Shown in pieces: positions 37,305 through 44,931 of a DNA stretch of 45,522 bases. Within the stretch, counting starts at the first letter, position 1, and each line of letters starts with the position of its first letter. Source of the stretch: Runella sp. (GTDB lineage: Bacteria > Bacteroidota > Bacteroidia > Cytophagales > Spirosomataceae); NCBI GenBank assembly GCA_023254175.1, contig JALQYJ010000066.1, positions 1-45,522 of the forward strand. Direction: 5' to 3'. A program made the translations under genes and the position numbers. The notes below the pieces were generated by a model. It was not told the origin of the DNA. It searched no databases and saw only the letters and a list, made by a program, of their open reading frames with translations.

Positions 37305-38169
37305 ACTCACCCACCGCACCAAATACAACTACCAAGGAAGCGTCAATACCTATCACAGTGTGGTGTGCTTGCAACCTCGCCAACTGGAATCTCAAATATG
37401 CCGAAATTTCGCTTTGCAGATTTTACCTACCCCCGCTGAAGTGGTCTCGAGGATTGATTTTTTTGGGAATACGGTACATTATTTTTCGATTGATGTTTCG
37501 CACAAAGAATTGGTCGTGGTTGCTGAAAGTGATGTAGAGAGCTTTGCCAAACCACCCCTCGATGAAAGCAAATCGATGACATACCAAAACGCCAAAAATC
37601 ACATTTGGCAAACTCGTTCGGTAAAAGTTGAACTACTACAATATTTGTTAACAAGCCCTTTTATCAGTTGGGACGAAGCAATTACCCAATTCGCTCAACG
37701 TTTTTTTTTGCCTGACTTACCGCTTTACAGTTGTGTAAAAGCTCTTTGTCAAGCCATTTTTAATGAGTTTAAGTTTGACTCCAATTTCACAACGGTGCAT
37801 ACTCCGCTCCAAACCGTATTAAAAGAAAGAAGGGGGGTTTGTCAAGACTTTTCGCATTTGGCTATTGCAAGCCTCCGTAGCATGGGCATACCTGCACGCT
37901 ACGTGAGTGGCTACCTTGAAACCTTGCCTCCTCCTGGCAAAAAAAAATTGCAAGGCTCCGATGCCTCTCATGCGTGGGTGTCTGCCTTTATCCCACCTTT
38001 TGGGTGGTGTGAGTTTGACCCTACTAACGACATCATTCCACAGGAAAGGCACATCGTTACTGCCTATGGTCGTGATTATAGCGATATAGCCCCTTTAAAA
38101 GGCATTATTTTCAGTTCGGGTAAGCATACGTTATCGGTAGCAGTCGACGTAATTCCTAAGGGTGGGTAA
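37294..38169 (+). CDS. Stand-alone transglutaminase-like protein
   Basis: 291 residues, cytoplasmic. Residues 1-80 form the bacterial transglutaminase N-terminal beta domain (MRYKLTHRTKYNYQGSV). Residues about 140-250 form the catalytic core with Cys183 (GVCQDFSHLA), His226 (SHAWVSAF) and Asp242 (EFDPTND). Such folds act as peptidases or amide-transferring enzymes. It is the third gene of the DUF2126 - ATP-grasp/Alpha-E - transglutaminase set and overlaps the gene before it by 11 bases, which points to translational coupling. It probably trims or transfers the product of the ligase. Confidence 0.92.
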   Translation: MRYKLTHRTKYNYQGSVNTYHSVVCLQPRQLESQICRNFALQILPTPAEVVSRIDFFGNTVHYFSIDVSHKELVVVAESDVESFAKPPLDESKSMTYQNAKNHIWQTRSVKVELLQYLLTSPFISWDEAITQFAQRFFLPDLPLYSCVKALCQAIFNEFKFDSNFTTVHTPLQTVLKERRGVCQDFSHLAIASLRSMGIPARYVSGYLETLPPPGKKKLQGSDASHAWVSAFIPPFGWCEFDPTNDIIPQERHIVTAYGRDYSDIAPLKGIIFSSGKHTLSVAVDVIPKGG

Positions 38170-38188
38170 TAATTGGACTACATCATTT

Positions 38189-38217
38189 TTTGATTTATCC
38201 CAATAACCCTATCTTTG
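38189..38217 (+). promoter_or_regulatory. Promoter of the PBP1A gene
   Basis: TTTG (38189-38192), a 17-base spacer and TATCTTTG (38210-38217) match the Bacteroidota -33/-7 consensus well. The start codon is 28 bases downstream. It separates the PBP1A gene from the transglutaminase cluster as a transcription unit. Confidence 0.6.
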
Positions 38218-38245
38218 ACCCCAAAACTCATTCAGAATATCAGAT

Positions 38246-40855
38246 ATGCAGGATCTTTTGGAGAAACTAGGTGTACTTTGGCAGAAAATCATCGCTCCTA
38301 TTCAAAAAGTTGGAAGGTGGCTACTAGCTTTATTGTACCAACTACTCGCCAAAATCGTTGGGCAGGAGCGTCTCAACGAATGGGAAGGCCAATATCAACA
38401 ATTGACCACACGCCTTTGGGACAAATATTACGAATACGTCGACGTTAAATCTCCTTATTATCAGCCTATTGTTAAGGTCTGGAAAACGTTATTTTATGGT
38501 TTTGTCGCTTTTGCTTTTTATATTTTTTGCGTTGAAACCAATTTCCTATGGTTGTGCGGAAGTATGCCTAGCGTAGAGGAATTACAAAATCCAAAAGTAG
38601 CGCAAGCGTCCGAAATTTACTCTGCCGACGGAAAGTTAATTGGTAAGTTATATACTGAAAATCGTACCCCCGTTGATTTCGACAGCTTATCTCCCTACCT
38701 TATCAAAGCCCTCATTGCCACGGAGGATGCCCGCTTTTATGAGCACTCTGGTATCGACTCGCGCGCGCTTTTCGGGGTAGCCGTCGGAATTTTAAAAGGA
38801 GGTGAACGCGGCGGAGGAAGTACAATCACTCAGCAGTTGGCCAAAAAACTGTTTCGCACGCGTCGTAAATCAGCCCGTGGTTTATTGGGGTATATTCCTT
38901 TGGTAAGAACGATTGTCATCAAGACAAAAGAGTGGCTAACTGCTATTCGTCTCGAACGAAATTTCTCAAAAGAGGAGATTTTGACCATGTATTTTAATAC
39001 CGTCGATTATGCCAATAATACGTACGGGATTAAAACGGCTGCACGGTTTTACTTTGATAAATCAACGTACGACCTCAATATTCAGGAGGCTGCCGTTCTG
39101 GTTGGGTTACAAAAAGGAACGACCCTCTACAATCCCGTTAAAAACTATGAACGCTCATTGACTCGTCGAAATACGGTAATGAATCAAATGGTGAAATATG
39201 GCTATTTGAAACAGTCAACGGTGGATTCTTTGTCAAAAACTCCGATTGAATTAAAACTCACCCCAGAACGATTCAATGATGAGAACGACGAATACGCGAT
39301 TTACCAGTATTTTAACGGTAGTGTCGAGGAGTTTATGGAAAAATGGGGCGAAGAAAACGATTATGACCCCTATAAAGACGGTTTGAAAATCTACACTTCG
39401 ATTGATTCAAGAATGCAAAAATATGCCGTGGAAGCAACGTATGAGCGGATGAAAATTCTCCAAAAAATGTTTGAAGACCACTGGCCTAATCATCAAAATC
39501 CTTGGCGTGATGAAAAAGGGGAAGAAATTCCTAACTTTTTGACCGATGTAGCCAAGCGGACCGACCGTTACAAGTCTTTATCGAAGCGTTTTGCAAAACT
39601 TGACTCAGCCGTTCGGCAAGACTCGATATGGTATTACATGAACAAAAAAGATACCATGACCGTCTACGATTGGAAGACAGGACGCGAGAAAAAGGTCATA
39701 ATGAGTTCGATTGACTCACTTAATTACTATAAACGTATCCTTAGAGCTGGTATGATGGCCATGGACCCTTATACAGGGCAAATAAAAGCATGGGTAGGTG
39801 GTTTGAATTATAAATTCTTCAAATACGACGCCGTCCAACAAGGCAAACGCCAGCCAGGGTCTACCTTCAAGCCTTTCGTGTATTGCGCTGCCATTGATAG
39901 TTCTACGTTCAACCTTTCGCCCTGTGACAAGATGGTAGACGAGCCTTTTGAAATTAAAGTTCGTGAAAAAGTCAGAGGAAAAGATACCACCCGCGTTTGG
40001 CGCCCCAAAAACTCCACAGGAGGGTTTACATACCAAGAACTTACATTACGTAGAGCTTTGTCCCGCTCGATTAACTCCGTCACGGCGCACCTTACCAGTC
40101 GAATCGGCGCGCAATCGGTCGTAAACTATGCCCGTAAGTTGGGCATTACCTCAGCCCTAAAACCCGTGGCCTCCATCGGCCTTGGGCCTTTTGACGTGTC
40201 GCTTTTTGACATGGTAACGGCTTACAGTGTATTCCCTAACCACGGCAAACACACCGACCCCATCCTTGTGACGCGTATTGAGGATGCCAACGGAAGTGTA
40301 ATCACCAGTTTTGTCCCCAAAAGTAAGCAGGTGATTAGCGAAGAGTCGGCCTTTTTGATGGTTCACATGCTCAAAGGAGGAATTGAAGAACCAGGAGGTA
40401 CGTCCCAAAACCTGTGGACGTTTGGGAGTTTATTCAAAAAAGGATTTGAGGTAGGCGGTAAAACAGGTACCACCTCCAACAACTCAGACGGCTGGTTTAT
40501 GGGCATTACCAAAGACCTTGTAGTGGGTGCTTGGGTAGGCGGCGACGACCGTAGTATTCACTTCCGAAGTACTAGTTTGGGCGAAGGAGCCAAAACCGCT
40601 CTTCCACTCGTTGGGCGTTTCCTGGAAAAGGTGTACGACCATACCAACCTTGGCTATACCCGTGGGCCTTTCCCGAAACCAACCATCGCCACTTTGAAAA
40701 TAAAAAGCTCCCTCAATTGTGCCCCTTCGTCACCGATTGAAAACATCCCAGATTCGACTAGTACCCTCAATGACACGTTGAGGATGTTGCCTCCTTCTTT
40801 TGATGAAAGTAGCCAAGAACCCGACGTGCCCGCAGACACAACCAATTCCAGATAA
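38246..40855 (+). CDS. Class A penicillin-binding protein (PBP1A-like)
   Basis: 869 residues. A cytoplasmic N-terminal stretch of about 80 residues precedes one membrane helix (around 85-105). The glycosyltransferase domain (about 120-320) has Glu160 in TEDARFYEHSG and GGSTITQQLAKKLF. The transpeptidase domain has Ser539-x-x-Lys542 (PGSTFKPF), Ser608-x-Asn610 (SRSINS) and Lys739-Thr-Gly (GGKTGTTSNNSDGW). It polymerises and cross-links peptidoglycan in the periplasm. The end is a low-complexity Pro/Ser/Asp tail. It has its own promoter and a terminator, so it is monocistronic. Confidence 0.96.
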   Translation: MQDLLEKLGVLWQKIIAPIQKVGRWLLALLYQLLAKIVGQERLNEWEGQYQQLTTRLWDKYYEYVDVKSPYYQPIVKVWKTLFYGFVAFAFYIFCVETNFLWLCGSMPSVEELQNPKVAQASEIYSADGKLIGKLYTENRTPVDFDSLSPYLIKALIATEDARFYEHSGIDSRALFGVAVGILKGGERGGGSTITQQLAKKLFRTRRKSARGLLGYIPLVRTIVIKTKEWLTAIRLERNFSKEEILTMYFNTVDYANNTYGIKTAARFYFDKSTYDLNIQEAAVLVGLQKGTTLYNPVKNYERSLTRRNTVMNQMVKYGYLKQSTVDSLSKTPIELKLTPERFNDENDEYAIYQYFNGSVEEFMEKWGEENDYDPYKDGLKIYTSIDSRMQKYAVEATYERMKILQKMFEDHWPNHQNPWRDEKGEEIPNFLTDVAKRTDRYKSLSKRFAKLDSAVRQDSIWYYMNKKDTMTVYDWKTGREKKVIMSSIDSLNYYKRILRAGMMAMDPYTGQIKAWVGGLNYKFFKYDAVQQGKRQPGSTFKPFVYCAAIDSSTFNLSPCDKMVDEPFEIKVREKVRGKDTTRVWRPKNSTGGFTYQELTLRRALSRSINSVTAHLTSRIGAQSVVNYARKLGITSALKPVASIGLGPFDVSLFDMVTAYSVFPNHGKHTDPILVTRIEDANGSVITSFVPKSKQVISEESAFLMVHMLKGGIEEPGGTSQNLWTFGSLFKKGFEVGGKTGTTSNNSDGWFMGITKDLVVGAWVGGDDRSIHFRSTSLGEGAKTALPLVGRFLEKVYDHTNLGYTRGPFPKPTIATLKIKSSLNCAPSSPIENIPDSTSTLNDTLRMLPPSFDESSQEPDVPADTTNSR

Positions 40856-40876
40856 ATTTCGACTTACTTTAATAAA

Positions 40877-40907
40877 CTCCCTGTTGCTATGGTAGCAGGG
40901 AGCTTTT
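40877..40907. terminator. Terminator after the PBP1A gene
   Basis: CTCCCTG (40877-40883) pairs with CAGGGAG (40896-40902), followed by CTTTTG on the plus strand. It lies 21 bases past the stop, before the convergent MocA-like gene. Confidence 0.65.
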
Positions 40908-41005
40908 GTGCCAGTATTTTGCTTCTGACTCTTTTCAAAGTTTTGACATATACTCACGCTTAGAATATAAAAAAGGGTTACTTTGGGTGGAGTAAGTTGT
41001 CTGGT

Positions 41006-41602
41006 TTAGCGATGGTTATCCAGAAATCTTTTGTATTCTTCGGGGGTATCAAGATCAATGTTCCCCGCTTCGAAAGTAAGAAGATGAGTTTCATCTAGAT
41101 GGTTCATCAACACTGGTTTGGCCCCTTTATCGCCTTTAAGGTTAAGTAATTCATCAAAAAGCGAGCGGTCAAATAACGCAGGAACTCCAATTTGGTCACC
41201 ATAACGACAAGCAACAATTCGAGGACTTTTGGTTTGGTAAATTTTTATCATTCGCTCCAGTAACGAAACCGAAATATAAGGCTGATCACAGACTAGCATA
41301 ATGACGGCCTCTATGTTTTTAAAAGTCATGTATATGCCTGCAAGCCCCATTTTGACCGAAGAGGCCATCCCTTCGTGCCACATCGGGTTGTCTATGACGG
41401 TCAACGGTAAATCAATAATTTCAGGAGCAATTTGTGCCTTATTGGCACCAATAACCAGCACAATCGGGTAACAGTCGGTGGCAAGGGCAATTTCGGCTGT
41501 GTGATGGATAAGGCTTTTTCCTTCAACTTCTAAAAGTTGTTTGGGGGAACCCATCCGTTTTGATTCCCCCGCTGCGAGTATAATAATTCCTATTTTTTTC
41601 AA
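41006..41602 (-). CDS. MocA/MobA-like nucleotidyltransferase
   Basis: 198 residues with a GT-A type fold. The nucleotide-binding loop is LAAGESKRMGSPKQLL (about 10-25). MLVCDQPY carries the metal-binding Asp, and VIDNPMWHEGMASSVKMGL is typical of MocA-type cytidylyltransferases for molybdenum cofactor. No other molybdopterin genes are nearby, so the acceptor is uncertain; a sugar- or cofactor-related role is possible. It starts 12 bases after truA on the same strand, so the two are co-transcribed. Confidence 0.85.
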   Translation of the reverse strand: MKKIGIIILAAGESKRMGSPKQLLEVEGKSLIHHTAEIALATDCYPIVLVIGANKAQIAPEIIDLPLTVIDNPMWHEGMASSVKMGLAGIYMTFKNIEAVIMLVCDQPYISVSLLERMIKIYQTKSPRIVACRYGDQIGVPALFDRSLFDELLNLKGDKGAKPVLMNHLDETHLLTFEAGNIDLDTPEEYKRFLDNHR

Positions 41603-41614
41603 TGGTTTGTATGA

Positions 41615-42364
41615 TTAGATTAGAATTTCGTTCCAGTTATAACCTACTTCAGTTAAGAAAAGACCACAAGCAGGGGCTTGAGCTGCCGCGTTTTTGCGGT
41701 TTTTGGAGATAATAATGGCTTCAAACTCATTCAATTCGAGTTTCCCACGCCCAACCTCCAAGAGTGTTCCTACAATAGCGCGAACCATTCCTCTCAAGAA
41801 ACGATTAGCTTTTATATGAAACGTAATGCCCGACGGGGTCTGTTCCCAATAGGCGTACTCGATTTGGCAAATGAACGTTTTTACGTCGGTATGAATCTTG
41901 CTAAAACATTCGAAATCTTCGTATTTGAGAAGAAGTGCAGCAGCTTCATTCATTTTCTTAACCTCTAATATGGGGCGACAAACGTGGGCTAAGTCCATTA
42001 AAAACGGGTTTCTCTGGAATATAATACGGTATTGATAACACCGATGTATAGCCACAAAGCGAGAGTGTACGTTGGTCTTAACAGGAATGAGTCGCCTGAC
42101 CAAAATAGCATTGGGTAAAACACTATTGATGCTATGAACAATTCGTTCAGGTTGAGCTAAGGGAGTTTCCAAGTCAAAATGGGCAAATTGCTGTTCGGAG
42201 TGGACGCCAGCATCGGTGCGGCTACTTCCAATAATTTCGACAGGGTGACGAAGAATCACCCCAAATGCCCGTTCAAGTTCTTCTTGAATTGTGGTGGCGT
42301 TGGGCTGTTTTTGCCATCCGTGGTAGTCAGTGCCTCGGTACGAAAGTTCCAAAAAATAACGCAT
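41615..42364 (-). CDS. truA: tRNA pseudouridine(38-40) synthase TruA
   Basis: 249 residues from the ATG at 42364. An upstream ATG at 42388 would lie inside the promoter and adds eight unconserved residues. Motifs: YRGTDYHGWQKQ (9-20), catalytic Asp51 in GSSRTDAGVHS, and FLRGMVRAIVGTLLEVGRG near 195. It isomerises uridines 38-40 in the anticodon arm of tRNAs. The promoter places the transcription start at or next to the ATG, so the mRNA is probably leaderless. Followed by the MocA-like gene. Confidence 0.95.
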   Translation of the reverse strand: MRYFLELSYRGTDYHGWQKQPNATTIQEELERAFGVILRHPVEIIGSSRTDAGVHSEQQFAHFDLETPLAQPERIVHSINSVLPNAILVRRLIPVKTNVHSRFVAIHRCYQYRIIFQRNPFLMDLAHVCRPILEVKKMNEAAALLLKYEDFECFSKIHTDVKTFICQIEYAYWEQTPSGITFHIKANRFLRGMVRAIVGTLLEVGRGKLELNEFEAIIISKNRKNAAAQAPACGLFLTEVGYNWNEILI

Positions 42365-42368
42365 GGTG

Positions 42369-42396
42369 CAAAGATAAATTGAATTCAAATAAGCAA
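42369..42396 (-). promoter_or_regulatory. truA promoter directly abutting the start codon
   Basis: On the minus strand TTG (42394-42396), a 17-base spacer and TATCTTTG (42369-42376), then CACC and ATG. The -33, spacing and -7 all fit the consensus. Transcription would begin at or within a base or two of the ATG. Confidence 0.6.
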
Positions 42397-42423
42397 GTGA
42401 GGTATTCTCAAAACGATTCTGTC

Positions 42424-42454
42424 TTTAAACTTTCGGAAAGTTGGTTTAACTTTG
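42424..42454 (+). promoter_or_regulatory. Possible promoter of the foldase operon
   Basis: TTT at 42424-42426, a 20-base spacer and TAACTTTG (42447-42454), an exact TAnnTTTG match. The leader to the ATG at 42612 would be about 150 bases of AT-rich sequence. Confidence 0.35.
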
Positions 42455-42611
42455 CAACCTTCACAATAAATAAAGCCTGATTGGTGTTTAATAATCAACC
42501 AAAGACAATTCTACCGACGGCTTGTTGACCTTGAAGTATTGTTATTATTCTAATTATATTTCCATTTTGTATAGTAACTTATTTTGTATCCTGACTCAAA
42601 AAGAAGTTCAA

Positions 42612-44912
42612 ATGAAGTATTATTCATACGTCGTCGCTGCATTAGTGAGTGGTATCACGGCCTGCACTACCTCCAAACCAGTACCACCGTCATCTCCATC
42701 TCCATCAGAACCAACCCTTCTGATCATCGGAGGAAAAAAAATTACCACCGACGAATTTTTTCAGTCTTTTACCAAAAATCAATTTTCTGACGATACGACC
42801 AAACCTACAAGCATTAGCGAATACTTACAGCTTTACACTAATCTCAAGTTAAAAGTACTGGCGGCTCAAAGTGAAGGTCGTGATACGACTGCGAGTTTTA
42901 AGGAAGAAATGACTTCGTACCGTCAACAACTTGCTCAGCCGTACTTGACGGACAAAGTGCTGGTAGATAACTTGGTAGCCGAGGCGTATGAGCGAATGAA
43001 GCAAGAAGTACGAATTTCGCATATTCTGATTCCCGTTTCTTTGGAAGCATCACCCGCCGATACCTTAGCAGCTTTTCGAGCTATTAGTGAGCTTCGAGGA
43101 CGAATTATTCAGAAAGAAATAGATTTTGAGAGTGCAGCCAAAGAATTTTCAAAAGATCCAGTTTCGGGGCCTAGGGGTGGCGATTTGGGAAGCTATTTCA
43201 CTGTTTTTAAAACGGTTTATTCTTTTGAAACTGCGGCCTATTCACTCCCTATTGGGCAAGTTTCAGACCCAGTTCGTACCCGTGCGGGTTATCACCTTAT
43301 TAAAGTAACAAGCAGACGCCCTGCAAGAGGGAAAATTCAAGTCGCGCATATCTTGGTAAGTGTCACTCCCAGTGCTACTGAGGAGGGTAAAGTGGCTGCA
43401 AAAACAAAAATCGACAAAGTAGCTGCCTTGTTGCAGCAAGAGGCATGGGAGATTGTATGTCGTGATTACTCAGATGATGTAACTACCAAAAATGAAGGAG
43501 GGGTACTCCGTGAATTTGGCGTCAGCGAAATGGTGCCTGAATTTGAGGATATGGCACATTCGTTGAAATCGCCAGGCGATATTTCGGCTCCTTTCAAAAC
43601 CAATTATGGATGGCACATCGTTAAGCTGATTTCTAAAAAACCGCTTGAAACATTTGTGGAAGCTTCACCCCAATTACGTCAAAAAGTAACCACTGATTCG
43701 CGAAGTGAAATTATTCAACAGGCCCTTATCAAGAAATTGAAAGCCTCGTACAAAATTGTAGAAACGGAGGCTGTTCGGGAAGCAGCGCTGGCTAAGTTTG
43801 ATTCCTCCATTTTGTACGGTCAGTGGAAATACATCGAACCTCTAAGTGCTACTTTAGATAAAAAAGTGCTGTTTAAAATTGATGAACAGCCTTACTTAAC
43901 CAACCAGTTTTTTGAGTACGTGCGTGATTTTCAGCGTCCAGCTGCGTTAAATTCGTCTCCAACCATGGTTGCGCAACGTTATTATCGTACTTATCTAGAA
44001 AAGAAATTGGTAGAAAATGAAGAAAAAAACTTGGACAAAAAATACCCTGAGTTTAGAGCGTTAGTGACGGAGATGAACGATGGCCTGTTGTTCTCACAGG
44101 CAATGGAGGACAATGTTTGGCAACCATCATTAGCCGATACCCTTGGGCAACGTAAATTGTGGGAACAAACCAAACAAAAATACCAGTACCCTGAACGCGC
44201 ATTGGCTACTATTGCCATATCAGATAGCGATACCCTCTTAAAGCGTGCCCAAGAAACGTTGAAATCTGCCCCATACCAACTTCGTAAAAAAGGTACTGAT
44301 TTGATTTTTAACTCAAAATCGACTGTGTTGGATGAAAAACATCGGGAAGCATTGGTTGAGGTAGCAATGACGATGATGAATAATGAGAACTATATTGTTG
44401 AGGTATCGTCGTTTGCAGGTTCAGAGGAGGTTGACTCTATTTCGGCGGTGCGTTTGAAAAATGTTATCAAAACCCTCACCAATGATGGAGTTGCTTTGAA
44501 TCGAATTATTGAAAAAGATAACGGTAAATACAAACCTGTAGTAGTAGAGGCTCGTAATCGTCGTGTCAGTTTTCAATACTTCAGTGATTCGAAAAAAGAT
44601 TTAGAAAAAGTATTGAATAATCTTAAAATTGGAAGAATTACTATTTCAGAGGGTAGCTTTGCAAAAGGAGCCAATGCTTATTTGGGAGCGGCTCGATGGG
44701 AAGTGGGAACTCAGGTAGTCAATGTAAGCGGGAAAAAAGCCATTGTAAAAATAGACAAAATTGAGCCCGCACGCATGAAGACCTTTAACGAGGCCCGTGG
44801 TGCAGTTATTAATGATTACCAAAAACAATTGGAAACCAAGTGGCTAAATCAACTTCGCCAGAAGTTTGGAGTACAAATAAACGAAGAAGAATTACGTAAA
44901 CTGTCAAAATAA
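42612..44912 (+). CDS. Lipoprotein foldase with two parvulin domains and an OmpA-like region
   Basis: 766 residues from the ATG at 42612. This start gives a lipoprotein signal (MKYYSYVVAALVSGITAC, Cys18), while the longer frame from 42522 does not. After a SurA-type helical N-domain come two PpiC/parvulin domains (about 130-230 and 238-345, each with the ISHIL/VAHIL start, GGDLGSY or EGGVLREFG, and GYHLIKV or GWHIVKL). A second helical region follows, then about residues 558-655 resemble an OmpA-type peptidoglycan-binding fold (LIFNSKSTVL, SFAGSEEVDSIS, NRRVSF). It likely helps outer-membrane proteins fold in the periplasm. The next gene, 19 bases on, is a second foldase. Confidence 0.87.
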   Translation: MKYYSYVVAALVSGITACTTSKPVPPSSPSPSEPTLLIIGGKKITTDEFFQSFTKNQFSDDTTKPTSISEYLQLYTNLKLKVLAAQSEGRDTTASFKEEMTSYRQQLAQPYLTDKVLVDNLVAEAYERMKQEVRISHILIPVSLEASPADTLAAFRAISELRGRIIQKEIDFESAAKEFSKDPVSGPRGGDLGSYFTVFKTVYSFETAAYSLPIGQVSDPVRTRAGYHLIKVTSRRPARGKIQVAHILVSVTPSATEEGKVAAKTKIDKVAALLQQEAWEIVCRDYSDDVTTKNEGGVLREFGVSEMVPEFEDMAHSLKSPGDISAPFKTNYGWHIVKLISKKPLETFVEASPQLRQKVTTDSRSEIIQQALIKKLKASYKIVETEAVREAALAKFDSSILYGQWKYIEPLSATLDKKVLFKIDEQPYLTNQFFEYVRDFQRPAALNSSPTMVAQRYYRTYLEKKLVENEEKNLDKKYPEFRALVTEMNDGLLFSQAMEDNVWQPSLADTLGQRKLWEQTKQKYQYPERALATIAISDSDTLLKRAQETLKSAPYQLRKKGTDLIFNSKSTVLDEKHREALVEVAMTMMNNENYIVEVSSFAGSEEVDSISAVRLKNVIKTLTNDGVALNRIIEKDNGKYKPVVVEARNRRVSFQYFSDSKKDLEKVLNNLKIGRITISEGSFAKGANAYLGAARWEVGTQVVNVSGKKAIVKIDKIEPARMKTFNEARGAVINDYQKQLETKWLNQLRQKFGVQINEEELRKLSK

Positions 44913-44931
44913 GCAGTCACTTATAGTATTT

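Noticed and set aside
31186-38169. Toxin or phage-defence role for the transglutaminase/ATP-grasp genes
   Set aside because: No defence-specific nuclease, sensor or immunity gene is beside them; the family pattern points to peptide ligation.
42522-42611. Longer start of the lipoprotein foldase
   Set aside because: Starting at 42612 yields a clean lipoprotein signal with Cys18; the extra 30 residues would hide it.
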